From: JABDIP01 sp965227455
Lineage (GTDB): Bacteria; Pseudomonadota; Alphaproteobacteria; DSM-16000; Inquilinaceae
Assembly (NCBI GenBank): GCA_965227455.1
Contig: OZ245752.1
Coordinates: forward strand, 4,774,001 to 4,838,000
Direction of reading: 5' to 3'
DNA: 64,000 bases
Below the pieces are notes generated by a model. It had not been told where the DNA came from, ran no database searches, and saw only the letters and a list, made by a program, of their open reading frames with translations. Positions 8,824 to 17,528 of the stretch are shown one piece after another. The translations under genes were made by a program, and so were the position numbers. Position 1 is the first letter of the stretch, and each line of letters opens with the position of its first letter.

Positions 8824-9417
8824 ATGATCGGCCCCGAGATCGACAAGCTGATCCAGCTCCTGGCCAAGCTGCCGGGGCTCGGCCCGCGCTCGGCGCGGCG
8901 GGTGACGCTGTACCTGCTCGACCATCGCGACACGGTGATGGAGCCGCTGGCCAAGGCCTTGTCCGAGGCGGCGGATGCGATCCGCGCCTGCGCGACCTGC
9001 GGCAATCTGGACACCAGCGATCCCTGCGCCATCTGCGCCGATGCCGGTCGCGACCGGGCGCTGCTCTGCGTCGTGGAGCAGGTCTCCGACCTCTGGGCCC
9101 TGGAGCGCACCAAGGCCTTCCGCGGCCGCTACCACGTGCTCGGCGGCACGCTCTCGGCGCTGGACGGCGTCGGTCCGGAGGATCTGGACATCCCGGCGCT
9201 GATCGACCGTGCCCGGGCATCGGAGACCGAGGAGGTGATCCTGGCCCTCAACGCCACCGTCGACGGCCAGACCACCGCCCACTACATCACCGACCGCCTG
9301 GCCAATTGCGGGGTCAAGGTGACCCGCCTGGCCCATGGTGTCCCCGTGGGCGGCGAACTCGATTATCTCGACGACGGCACGCTCATGGCGGCGCTCAAGT
9401 CGCGGCGGGCCTTGTAG
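8824..9417 (+). CDS. recR: Recombination mediator RecR
   Basis: 197 residues. Works with RecF and RecO to load RecA on gapped DNA. Seen: the N-terminal helix-hairpin-helix (LAKLPGLGPRSARRVTLYLL), the four-cysteine zinc finger (CATCGNLDTSDPCAIC), and a Toprim domain starting LCVVEQVSDLWALE, then HGVPVGGELDYLDDGTLMAA at the C-terminus. The start ATG at 8824 is separated from ybaB by a 240-bp gap that is mostly repeat copy 1, so co-transcription may be affected. Confidence 0.95.
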   Translation: MIGPEIDKLIQLLAKLPGLGPRSARRVTLYLLDHRDTVMEPLAKALSEAADAIRACATCGNLDTSDPCAICADAGRDRALLCVVEQVSDLWALERTKAFRGRYHVLGGTLSALDGVGPEDLDIPALIDRARASETEEVILALNATVDGQTTAHYITDRLANCGVKVTRLAHGVPVGGELDYLDDGTLMAALKSRRAL

Positions 9418-9534
9418 GCCCTCCGATCAGATCGTAGCGTCCCAGTTCGGTTGCTTCGTCCGTTCAGGGATTCTTGTTCAAATCGCGCGACGATGATGCG
9501 GCGCCTGACGATAGTTTCGCGAGCATCAAGCACC

Positions 9535-10353
9535 ATGAGCGACCAACACGCTTTGGAAGTGACGGCGAGCAAGACGCCGAAGGCGGTCGAAGCCGAGGAT
9601 CATGACCAACTCGCGCGGCATTTCTGGGAGCTGGCGAAGGCCGAGACCGCGTACCGGGACCGGCTGAAGCTTCTCAAGCGATCGAGCTTTTTCGCGGGCC
9701 ACGCTTTCGACCGCGGCATGGACGACGCGGAGGCCCTCCGGCTCTACATGGAGATCCTCTCTCAGACGGCGCGCATTCACTCGTTCCCGCAGGATGTTCG
9801 CCGCGTTCTGTCGAAGGTCACGGTCCGCTGGTTGGAGGCGACTGGCGCCGGCGAGCAAAAGCTGGTCGCGCGCAAGAAGGGCAACATCGCGACCGAAACC
9901 GCCACTTTTGCGATCGGCGATGTCGGCATGACGCCGGCTACCGACTGCGAGCCCTGGACCGAGAGGGAAATGGTCGCCTGGATGATGTCCGGCCAAAGGC
10001 TCGTCTTCTCCACGGGATATGACGGGATGATTGGCGCGGAGGTGCGGCTCATCGAGAGTGCCGAGCCGGTGCTCGAGGCGAAGGAATACGGTCGCCTCGA
10101 ATCCTCCACGCCGACCTTGGTTCTGGAGTTGCCGACCGGAGGAATCGGATTGGCGGACTATGGCGCGATGGCGGGACCGTGGCGCGGGTCCCAACCGCAC
10201 CACAGCATGCTCATCGACGTGCCGCCCGGTCGCTACAAGACTGCCGTCTACGGGTTCTCGACCCGCCGCCGCGACAGGGTGGTCGCGGTCCTTTGCCAGA
10301 CCGACGCCAAACCTGAAAACGATGTCGCGTCCGTGGACAGCCTCTTCATGTAG
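9535..10353 (+). CDS. Hypothetical protein, cytoplasmic, unknown function
   Basis: 272 residues, not recognised. No signal peptide or membrane segment. The N-terminal half is helical (DQLARHFWELAKAETAYRDR, then EALRLYMEILSQTARIHSF), the second half beta-rich, ending SMLIDVPPGRYKTAVYGFST. I chose the ATG at 9535; in-frame alternatives at 9451 (TTG) and 9493 (ATG) have no better ribosome-binding site and give an unlikely basic, low-complexity start. Codon choice is less GC-biased than in recR, so it may be a later arrival. It is convergent with rmuC, 30 bp away. Confidence 0.65.
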   Translation: MSDQHALEVTASKTPKAVEAEDHDQLARHFWELAKAETAYRDRLKLLKRSSFFAGHAFDRGMDDAEALRLYMEILSQTARIHSFPQDVRRVLSKVTVRWLEATGAGEQKLVARKKGNIATETATFAIGDVGMTPATDCEPWTEREMVAWMMSGQRLVFSTGYDGMIGAEVRLIESAEPVLEAKEYGRLESSTPTLVLELPTGGIGLADYGAMAGPWRGSQPHHSMLIDVPPGRYKTAVYGFSTRRRDRVVAVLCQTDAKPENDVASVDSLFM

Positions 10354-10383
10354 GCCGCAGCCGGTTGGGCACCGGCCGGCGAT

Positions 10384-11604
10384 CTATTCGCCGACCACCT
10401 TCGGCCGCGGCGGTTCCAGGGCCTCGGACGGGTCCGCTGTGTCATCGAACTGCAGCCCGTCGATCTTCTCGCCGCGCCGCTTCACCTTGTCGGTGGAGAT
10501 GCGGATGTCGCGGATATCGCGGTCGGCCTGGGAGAAATGGTTCTGCAGCTTCTCCACGCGCTGATCCAGCCGCTCAACGTCCTTCAGCAGGTGCAGCAGT
10601 TCGGACTGAATGACCCCGGCCTGCTCGCGCATATGCACGTCCTTCAGCACCGCCCGCACCGTGTTCAGCGTCGCCATCAGGGTCGTCGGCGAGACGATCC
10701 AGACCCGGCGGCGATAGGATTCCTCCACCACATTGGGGAAGCGGGCATGCAGTTCGGCGTAGACCGCCTCGGAGGGCAGGAACATCAGGGCCGATTCCGC
10801 TGTCTCGCCAGGCACGATGTAACGCTCGGCGATGTTGGCGACATGCACGCTGACATCCTTGGTGAAGGTCCGCGCCGCCTGGATCCGCGCGGCCTCGTCC
10901 TTCGCTGCGGTCAGGGCGCGATAGCTCTCCAGCGGGAACTTGGCGTCAATGACGATCGGTCCCGGCGGGTTGGGCAGCTTCAGCAGGCAGTCCGGCCGCC
11001 GGCCGCCGGCCAGGGTCGCCTGAAACTCATAGGCCGAGGGCGGCAGGATGCCGGTGACGATATCCATCAACTGGACCTCGCCGAAGGCGCCGCGCGACTG
11101 CTTGTTGGACAGGATGTCCTGCAGCCCGACCACCTCGGTCGACAGCTCGGCGATGGTCTTGCGCGCCTCGTCGATCATGGCGAGGCGGGTCCTGAGGTCG
11201 CTCATCGTATTGGCGGTCTGATGGGCGTTCTTCTCCAGCGTCTCATGCACCTTGGAACTTACCGCCGATAGCCGCTCTTCCAGGGATTTGCTGATCTGGC
11301 GTTCCTGCGCCTGCAGCCGCTCGGCCAGCTGGGACTGGGCGCTGGCGCTCTGCTCGGCGATCTGGCTCAGTCGCCCGGTCAGCTCGGCCTGGCCGGCACC
11401 CATATGCCGGGCGGTCTCCGCCAGATGCGACACCTGGCCTCCCATGTCCCCCAACGCCTGCTGCGTGGCGGTGGTGCGCCGGACCAGAACAATGATCACC
11501 ACGATCAGGGCCAGCAGCACCGCCGTGCCCAGCCCGATCCCCAGCGCCACCAGCACCGCCGGGTCGATCCGATCGATGATCGACAGATCCATCTTGTTCC
11601 GCAT
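10384..11604 (-). CDS. rmuC: DNA recombination protein RmuC
   Basis: 406 residues. An N-terminal membrane helix (VALGIGLGTAVLLALIVVII) is followed by a long coiled coil (about residues 45-150) and the RmuC nuclease-like domain with GAFGEVQLMDIV, DCLLKLPNPPGPIVIDAKFP and FLPSEAVYAEL. RmuC limits inversions at short inverted repeats in E. coli; the PD-(D/E)XK-like core is the DAKFP region. The ATG at 11604 is used; the ATG at 11592 is a close alternative. Divergent from def. Confidence 0.9.
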   Translation of the reverse strand: MRNKMDLSIIDRIDPAVLVALGIGLGTAVLLALIVVIIVLVRRTTATQQALGDMGGQVSHLAETARHMGAGQAELTGRLSQIAEQSASAQSQLAERLQAQERQISKSLEERLSAVSSKVHETLEKNAHQTANTMSDLRTRLAMIDEARKTIAELSTEVVGLQDILSNKQSRGAFGEVQLMDIVTGILPPSAYEFQATLAGGRRPDCLLKLPNPPGPIVIDAKFPLESYRALTAAKDEAARIQAARTFTKDVSVHVANIAERYIVPGETAESALMFLPSEAVYAELHARFPNVVEESYRRRVWIVSPTTLMATLNTVRAVLKDVHMREQAGVIQSELLHLLKDVERLDQRVEKLQNHFSQADRDIRDIRISTDKVKRRGEKIDGLQFDDTADPSEALEPPRPKVVGE

Positions 11605-11753
11605 CCGTTCCGATTCGCGTGTTCGCAACGGTAGCATTTGCCGACTGAGACGGCGATGCTTGACGGCGACAGGGTGAGGTCATATGTCCAGACCTTCATG
11701 GACATCAATCCGCGCAGGCGGCGCGGAAATCGGAGCGTTATAGAGCGGCAGGC

Positions 11754-12269
11754 ATGGCTATCCGGGAGATCATCATCGCACCCGACCCGGTGCTGCGGAA
11801 GAAGGCGTCCAGGGTCGAGGCGGTCGACGACCGCGTCCGCGCCCTGATGGACGACATGCTGGAGACCATGTACGACGCGCCGGGCATCGGTCTGGCGGCG
11901 CCGCAGATCGGCATCCTGGAGCGGGTCATCGTGGTTGACGTGTCGGCCAAGGATGAGGAGCGGCAACCGCTGCGCCTGGCCAATCCGGAGGTGGTGTGGA
12001 CCTCGGACGAAACATTCACTTACGAAGAGGGCTGCTTGTCGCTGCCGGAACATTATGCCGAGGTGACCCGGCCGGCCGAGGCCAAGATCCGCTATCTCGA
12101 CGAGGACAATGCGCCGCAGGAACTCCATGCCAAGGAACTGCTGGCCACCTGCATCCAGCATGAGATCGACCATCTGAACGGCATCCTGTTCGTCGACTAC
12201 CTGTCGGCCCTGAAGCGCAACATGATCCTGCGCAAGCTGACCAAGATGAAGAAGGCGAACGCCGCCTGA
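11754..12269 (+). CDS. def: Peptide deformylase
   Basis: 171 residues. Removes the formyl group from N-terminal methionine of new proteins. All three metal and catalytic motifs are present: GIGLAAPQIG (residues about 43-52), EGCLSLPE with the metal-binding cysteine, and QHEIDHLNG with the two histidines and the catalytic glutamate. It is followed by fmt, which adds the formyl group on initiator tRNA. This is the standard def-fmt-truA order. The end is rich in lysine, as usual. Confidence 0.97.
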   Translation: MAIREIIIAPDPVLRKKASRVEAVDDRVRALMDDMLETMYDAPGIGLAAPQIGILERVIVVDVSAKDEERQPLRLANPEVVWTSDETFTYEEGCLSLPEHYAEVTRPAEAKIRYLDEDNAPQELHAKELLATCIQHEIDHLNGILFVDYLSALKRNMILRKLTKMKKANAA

Positions 12270-12335
12270 CCTGCGCGGCTGCCATAGGGCCGCTGCCGAT
12301 TTCACATATTCAGCCAACGCGCTAGAACACCCGAC

Positions 12336-13262
12336 ATGACCAATCCCCGCCTGCGCCTGGCCTTCATGGGCACGCCGGAATTCGCGGTGCCGAGCCTGTC
12401 GGCGCTCGTCGATGCCGGCCACGACCTGGCGGCGGTCTATACCCAGCCGCCGCGACCGGCCGGTCGCGGGCATCGCGAACGCCGTTCGCCGGTCCATGAC
12501 TTCGCTGCCGAGAAGGGCCTGCCGGTGCACACGCCGGTTTCGCTCAAGGACGAGGCCGAGCATGTCGCCTTCGCGGCGTTGGGTCTGGACGCGGCGGTGG
12601 TCGCGGCATACGGGCTGATCCTGCCGAAAGCCATCCTGAATGCGCCGCGCCTCGGCTGCCTGAACGTGCACGCGTCGCTGTTGCCGCGCTGGCGGGGGGC
12701 AGCGCCGATCCACCGCGCCATCCTGGCCGGCGACCGCGAGACCGGGGTGACCATCATGCTGATGGATGAAGGGCTCGATACCGGCGCCATGCTGCTCAGC
12801 CGGTCCGTCCCCATCGACGAATCTACTACGACCGGCATCCTCCATGACCGCCTTGCCACTCTGGGCGCCGACCTCATCGTCGAAGCCCTGGAAACGGCCG
12901 CGGTCAGGGGGCTGGCGCCGGTGCCGCAGCCGGCGGAGGGCGTCACATATGCCGCCAAGATCGCTCCGGCCGATGGGCGCATCGATTGGTCCGATGCGGA
13001 ACTGGTGGGCCGCCAAGTGCGCGCCCTGTCGCCCCGTCCCGGCGCCTGGTTCGAATTCGCCGGCGAGCGGCTGAAGGTCCATGCTGCGGAACCGGCAACA
13101 GGCGAGGGTCCGGCGGGCGCGGTGCTGGACGATAATCTGACGGTCGCCTGCGCCGCCGGCGGCGCGGTGCGGCTATTGCGCCTGCAACGTCCCGGCAAGG
13201 CGCCGATGGAGGCCGGCGACCTGCTGCGCGGATTTGCCATCCCCGAAGGCAGCCGGCTGTGA
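12336..13262 (+). CDS. fmt: Methionyl-tRNA formyltransferase
   Basis: 308 residues. Formylates Met-tRNA(fMet) with 10-formyl-THF. Seen: MGTPEFAVPSL near the start, VVAAYGLILPKAILN, the folate site and catalytic segment LNVHASLLPRWRGAAPIHRAI with the conserved Asn and His, and MDEGLDTGAML with the catalytic Asp. The C-terminal OB-like domain is present (GRIDWSDAELVGRQVRALSP). The stop overlaps the GTG start of truA by four bases, so the two are translationally coupled. Confidence 0.97.
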   Translation: MTNPRLRLAFMGTPEFAVPSLSALVDAGHDLAAVYTQPPRPAGRGHRERRSPVHDFAAEKGLPVHTPVSLKDEAEHVAFAALGLDAAVVAAYGLILPKAILNAPRLGCLNVHASLLPRWRGAAPIHRAILAGDRETGVTIMLMDEGLDTGAMLLSRSVPIDESTTTGILHDRLATLGADLIVEALETAAVRGLAPVPQPAEGVTYAAKIAPADGRIDWSDAELVGRQVRALSPRPGAWFEFAGERLKVHAAEPATGEGPAGAVLDDNLTVACAAGGAVRLLRLQRPGKAPMEAGDLLRGFAIPEGSRL

Positions 13263-14005
13263 CCCGCTACAAGCTGACCATCGAATATGACGGCCGCCCC
13301 TTCGTCGGCTGGCAGAGGCAGGCCAACGGCCCGTCGGTGCAGCAGGCGGTGGAGGAGGCGATCCACGCCTTTTGCGGCGAGACGGTGCGGGTGCAATGTG
13401 CCGGGCGCACCGATGCCGGCGTGCATGCGCTGGGCCAGGTCGCCCATGTCGACCTGGTGCGCGACGCCGCGGCGGACAAGCTCCGCGACGCGGTCAACTA
13501 CCATCTCAAGCCGCAGCCGGTGGCGGTGCTGGAAGCGGCGGAGGCCCCGGAGGATTTCAACGCGCGCACCTCGGCAATCGGGCGGTCCTACCTCTATCGG
13601 ATCGTCAATCGCCGGGCGCCGCTGGCCCTGGAGGGCGGACGGGCCTGGCATGTGATCCGCCCGCTGGATGCCGAGGCGATGCACGCGGCCGCCCGCGAAC
13701 TCATCGGCCATCACGATTTCACCAGCTTCCGGGCCAGCGAGTGCCAGGCCAAATCGCCGGAGAAGACGCTGGATCGGCTCGACGTCACCCGTCTCGGCGA
13801 GGACATCGAAATCGTCGCCGAGGCGCGCTCCTTCCTGCACCACCAGGTCCGCAACATGGTCGGCACCCTGAAACTCGTGGGCGAAGGCAAGTGGAGTGCT
13901 GGGGACGTCGCCGACGCCTTGCAGGCCCGCGATCGGTCCGCCGCCGGTCCGACGGCGCCGGCCGACGGGCTGTACCTGGTCGCCGTTCGCTATCCACCCG
14001 ATTGA
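13259..14005 (+). CDS. truA: tRNA pseudouridine(38-40) synthase TruA
   Basis: 248 residues from a GTG start inside the end of fmt. Seen: YDGRPFVGWQRQ near the N-terminus, the catalytic motif CAGRTDAGVHALGQVAHVD with its essential Asp, FNARTSAIGRSYLYRI, and FLHHQVRNMVGTLKLVGEGK at the end. Modifies U38-U40 in the anticodon arm of many tRNAs. Convergent with the gene ending at 14023. Confidence 0.96.
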   Translation: MTRYKLTIEYDGRPFVGWQRQANGPSVQQAVEEAIHAFCGETVRVQCAGRTDAGVHALGQVAHVDLVRDAAADKLRDAVNYHLKPQPVAVLEAAEAPEDFNARTSAIGRSYLYRIVNRRAPLALEGGRAWHVIRPLDAEAMHAAARELIGHHDFTSFRASECQAKSPEKTLDRLDVTRLGEDIEIVAEARSFLHHQVRNMVGTLKLVGEGKWSAGDVADALQARDRSAAGPTAPADGLYLVAVRYPPD

Positions 14006-14022
14006 GCGGGCTCGAACCCGTT

Positions 14023-14583
14023 CTAGAGCGTGCCCCGGATCATCGCGCTGGAAACGTCGCGGATCAAAGCGCCGAGGAAGAAATCGGCGGCGGTGAGCCC
14101 GGCGGCGAGGCCGCCATTGATGTCGAGCGCCGTCTTCTTCACGTACCAGAAGTAGACCAGGATCAGCGACATCACGGCAAAGAACAGCAGATCGACGATC
14201 GGCTCCGGCAGCAGGCCGACGCGATGCGCCAGCACCACCGGGAAGCGCACCGCCATCGCCACCACCGTCGCCCAGTTGGCGGCCACCAGATAGACGAAGA
14301 AGCGCTCTTCGCGGTCGATCCACTTGCAGATGCTGATCATCAGCACCGGAAACGCGGTCCAGGCGATGACCAGGCGGAAAAACTCGACGGTGAAGACATG
14401 GGCTGCGGACAGGGTGTCGAGCTCGTCCCACCATCGCGTCACGATCAGGAAGACGTAGAACGGCAGCAGCAATCCGGCCGCGTAGAAGCTCTTCAGCGCA
14501 CCGGAGGGGGTGCGGTCGAAGAACGCCATGCCGCCCGGGTCCCGGCAGGCCAGTCGATAGGCCCCGAAGACCGCACTTCCCAT
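14023..14583 (-). CDS. Conserved alphaproteobacterial integral membrane protein, unknown function
   Basis: 186 residues with four or five hydrophobic segments (for example AAGLLLPFYVFLIV, FRLVIAWTAFPVLMISI, FVYLVAANWATVVAMAVRF, LLFFAVMSLILVYFWYV). It starts with a short amphipathic region containing YRLACRDPGGMAFFD. The ATG at 14583 is used; a GTG at 14601 would add six residues. It is the last gene of the cluster nucleotidase-dapD-dapE and read in the same direction, 54 bp after dapE. I recognise it only as a common conserved hypothetical; YIP1-like topology is possible but unproven. Confidence 0.7.
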   Translation of the reverse strand: MGSAVFGAYRLACRDPGGMAFFDRTPSGALKSFYAAGLLLPFYVFLIVTRWWDELDTLSAAHVFTVEFFRLVIAWTAFPVLMISICKWIDREERFFVYLVAANWATVVAMAVRFPVVLAHRVGLLPEPIVDLLFFAVMSLILVYFWYVKKTALDINGGLAAGLTAADFFLGALIRDVSSAMIRGTL

Positions 14584-14637
14584 TTCGTTGACCGTGATCA
14601 CGCCGTGCGATCCGCTGCTGTGATGCGTTTCAAGCGA

Positions 14638-15801
14638 TCAGGATGACTCCACGACAGCAAAGAAGTCGTGAACAACCGCGGCGTAAACCTCTGCTAATAA
14701 CTCGATATCGGCGATGGCGACGTGTTCGTCAACCTGGTGGATTGTCCGGCCGACCAGCCCGAATTCCACGACCGGGCAATAATCCTTGATGAACCGGGCA
14801 TCCGAGGTGCCGCCGCTGGTGCTCAGCTCCGGCATCACACCGGTGATCCGCTGCACCGCGCCCGACACCACCCGGCTCAGCGGGCCCTCCGCCGTCACGA
14901 AGCTCTCGCCGCTGCAGCGTACCGTCAGCTCGTAATCGCCGCCAGCGGCATCGAAGGTACGGCGGATCCAGTCTTCCAGGCCGGCGGCGCTGTGGCGGTC
15001 GTTGAAGCGGATGTTGAAGGCGGCGCTGGCCCGGGCCGGGATCACATTGTTGGCCGGATTGCCGATATCGATCGTGGTGATCTCCAGATTGCTGGGTCCG
15101 AAATGGTCGCTGCCCTGGTCCAGCGGCTCCGCCGTCAGCCCGGCCAGCATGGCGACCAGCCGGTTGGCCGGGTTTTCGGCGCGATGCGGATAGGCGGTGT
15201 GTCCCTGGATTCCGTTGACAGTCACCCAGCCCGACAGGCTGCCGCGCCGACCGATCTTGATCATGTCGCCCAGCGTCTCCGGGCTGGTGGGCTCGCCGAC
15301 CAGGGCCGCGTCCAGCCTCTCGCCGCGATCTTCGAGCCATTTCAGCAGCTTGACCGTACCGTTCACCGAATCGGCTTCCTCGTCGCCGGTAATCAGCAGG
15401 CTGATGGAGCCCTTAAAGGAGTCTCCGGCCCCGCCGAGATAGCGCTCGACGCCGGCCAGGAAGGCGGCAATGGCGCTCTTCATGTCGGCGGCGCCGCGGC
15501 CATAGAGCAGGCCGTCCTCGATGACCGCTGCGAAGGGGTCGTGCCGCCAGGCGCCGGCATCGCCGGCCGGCACCACATCGGTGTGGCCGGCGAAACAGAA
15601 ATTCGGCCCTTCGGTCCCGAGCCTGGCATAGAGGTTGTCAATGTCCGCGTGGCCGGGCTCGCTGAACGTGATCCGCTCGCACTCAAACCCCAGCCGTTCC
15701 GCCGCAAGCTGCACCTCGGCCAGCGCGCCGGCATCGGCCGGGGTCACGCTCGGGCAGCGGATCAGCGCCTGGGTCAGCGCGACCGGATCGATCTCCGACA
15801 T
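14638..15801 (-). CDS. dapE: Succinyl-diaminopimelate desuccinylase
   Basis: 387 residues, M20 di-zinc hydrolase of the succinylase branch of lysine and meso-DAP synthesis. Metal-binding motifs seen: CFAGHTDVVPAGD (His, Asp), YGRGAADMKSAIAAFL (Asp), LLITGDEEADSVNGT (Glu-Glu, catalytic base) and the C-terminal GRTIHQVDEHVAI (His). The SGGTSDARFIKDYCPVVEFG segment is typical of DapE. Preceded 9 bp upstream by dapD on the same strand. Confidence 0.96.
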   Translation of the reverse strand: MSEIDPVALTQALIRCPSVTPADAGALAEVQLAAERLGFECERITFSEPGHADIDNLYARLGTEGPNFCFAGHTDVVPAGDAGAWRHDPFAAVIEDGLLYGRGAADMKSAIAAFLAGVERYLGGAGDSFKGSISLLITGDEEADSVNGTVKLLKWLEDRGERLDAALVGEPTSPETLGDMIKIGRRGSLSGWVTVNGIQGHTAYPHRAENPANRLVAMLAGLTAEPLDQGSDHFGPSNLEITTIDIGNPANNVIPARASAAFNIRFNDRHSAAGLEDWIRRTFDAAGGDYELTVRCSGESFVTAEGPLSRVVSGAVQRITGVMPELSTSGGTSDARFIKDYCPVVEFGLVGRTIHQVDEHVAIADIELLAEVYAAVVHDFFAVVESS

Positions 15802-15809
15802 GAACGGAG

Positions 15810-16652
15810 TCAGTCCCTCAGCAGCTCATTGATCGAGGTCTTCGAGCGAGTCCGCTCATCGACCTGCTTGACGATGACCGCGCAATAGAGGCTGGGGCCG
15901 GGCGATCCGTCGGGCAGCGGCTTGCCGGGCAGGGAGCCGGACACGACCACCGAATAGGGCGGCACACGGCCGTAATGCACCTCGCCCGTGGCGCGGTCGA
16001 CGATCTTGGTCGATGCGCCGATGAACACGCCCATGGAGATCACCGATCCGCGCTCGACCACCACGCCCTCGACCACCTCGGAGCGGGCGCCGATGAAGCA
16101 ATCATCCTCGATGATCACCGGGCCGGCCTGCAGCGGCTCCAGCACCCCGCCGATGCCGACACCGCCGGAGATATGCACGTTCTTGCCGATCTGGGCGCAG
16201 GAGCCGACGGTGGCCCAGGTATCGACCATTGTGCCGCTATCGACCCGGGCGCCGATATTGACGAAGCTCGGCATCAGCACGACGCCCGGCGCGATATAGG
16301 CGGAATGGCGCACCACCGCGTTGGGAACGGCCCGGAACCCGGCCTCGCGGAAGCGGTTCTCGCCCCAGCCCTCGAACTTCGACGGCACCTTGTCCCACCA
16401 GGTCGCCGCCCCCGGGCCGCCCTGCACCACCTGCATGTCGTTCAGGCGGAAACTCAGCAGCACCGCCTTCTTCAGCCATTGATGCACGATCCAGCCATCG
16501 CCGGTCTGCTCCGCGACCCGCAATTCGCCCGCATCCAGCCCGTTCAGCGCCGTCTGCACTGCCTCGCGCACCGGTCCGCTGGTGGTAATGGAGATCGTCT
16601 CGCGTTCGTCCCAGGCCTGCTCGATGGTCTGCTGCAATGCGGTGTCGGTCAT
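15810..16652 (-). CDS. dapD: 2,3,4,5-tetrahydropyridine-2,6-dicarboxylate N-succinyltransferase
   Basis: 280 residues. Uses succinyl-CoA to make N-succinyl-2-amino-6-ketopimelate in the lysine/DAP pathway. A left-handed beta-helix is visible as hexapeptide repeats from about residue 110: AYIAPGVVLMPSFVNIGARV, SCAQIGKNVHISGGVGIGG, DDCFIGARSEVVEGVVVE. The ATG at 16652 (MTDTALQQTIEQAWDERE) is the family start; an earlier in-frame ATG at 16718 would overlap the upstream gene and add a basic stretch. Lies between the nucleotidase gene and dapE. Confidence 0.96.
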   Translation of the reverse strand: MTDTALQQTIEQAWDERETISITTSGPVREAVQTALNGLDAGELRVAEQTGDGWIVHQWLKKAVLLSFRLNDMQVVQGGPGAATWWDKVPSKFEGWGENRFREAGFRAVPNAVVRHSAYIAPGVVLMPSFVNIGARVDSGTMVDTWATVGSCAQIGKNVHISGGVGIGGVLEPLQAGPVIIEDDCFIGARSEVVEGVVVERGSVISMGVFIGASTKIVDRATGEVHYGRVPPYSVVVSGSLPGKPLPDGSPGPSLYCAVIVKQVDERTRSKTSINELLRD

Positions 16653-16714
16653 GGTCTGTCGTCTGGTGGATATGGGCGGGAAGCGGCGCACCTTGGGTCG
16701 CGCCCGGCCTCCTG

Positions 16715-17410
16715 TCAACCGGATGCCCGGCGTGCCGCCACTACCGATGTCAGCCAGTCGGCCAGATCGTCGATTTCCCGGTCCACATGGGTCTCGCCGG
16801 GCTTCGGGCCGGTCCAGGCATGCTCGGTCTTCACCCAGACCGTGGTCATGCCCATGGCATGGGCCGGTACCAGGTTGACAGCCATGTCCTCGACCATCGC
16901 CGCCGCGGAAGGGTCGATGCCGTGGGCATCGATCATGCGGTCATAGGCGCGCTGGTCCGGCTTGGGCAAGTACTCCGATGCCACGATGTCGACGATCGCC
17001 TCGAAATGCCGCGATACGCCTAGCCGGTCCATCACCCGCTCGGCATGCGCCGCCGAGGCGTTGGTGAAGATCAGCTTGCGGCCGTCCAGCGCCGCCAGGG
17101 TCTCGTCCAGCGCCGGGCTAGGCGGCACCGGCGTCACGTCGATATCGTGGACGTAATCCAGGAATTCCTCCGGCGAGACCCCGTCCTCGGTCATCAGCCC
17201 GCGCAGGGTGGTGCCGTGTTCCAGGAAGTATTTGCGCTGCAGGGCCCGGGCGGAGTCGATATCCATTTCGAAGCGCTCGGCGATAAAGCCGCCGATGCGC
17301 AGGCGCACCTGTTCGAACAGGTCGCAGGAGGCCGGGTAGAGTGTGTTGTCCAGATCGAAGATCCAGACATCGACATGGGCGAGTGCGGGGGATGAGGCGG
17401 TCGGGGGCAT
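16715..17410 (-). CDS. Pyrimidine 5'-nucleotidase (HAD superfamily)
   Basis: 231 residues. HAD motif I is DLDNTLYP (nucleophile Asp and acid/base Asp), motif II is LIFTNAS, motif III Lys is in the KPDQRAY region, and motif IV is MVEDMAVNL. The SDT1/PHM8-like branch with the C2-free helical cap fits the 16-residue YPASCDLFEQVRLRI cap start. It dephosphorylates pyrimidine or other nucleoside monophosphates. It heads the cluster with dapD and dapE, as in many alphaproteobacteria; the functional link to lysine synthesis is unknown. Confidence 0.88.
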   Translation of the reverse strand: MPPTASSPALAHVDVWIFDLDNTLYPASCDLFEQVRLRIGGFIAERFEMDIDSARALQRKYFLEHGTTLRGLMTEDGVSPEEFLDYVHDIDVTPVPPSPALDETLAALDGRKLIFTNASAAHAERVMDRLGVSRHFEAIVDIVASEYLPKPDQRAYDRMIDAHGIDPSAAAMVEDMAVNLVPAHAMGMTTVWVKTEHAWTGPKPGETHVDREIDDLADWLTSVVAARRASG

Positions 17411-17528
17411 GGAACGAAAGCTAGGCTGCGGTTACGGAGGACGCAAGTTAGCGTTAACGTGTTTTAAGCACCGCTTAAGCGCGCGAAGGTAGCTTTTCGG
17501 AGATAGGTATTTTCCGAAGGTTGCCGAC

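Noticed and set aside
12437..14434. Minus-strand open frame opposite fmt and truA
   Set aside because: Shadow of two core genes with intact catalytic motifs.
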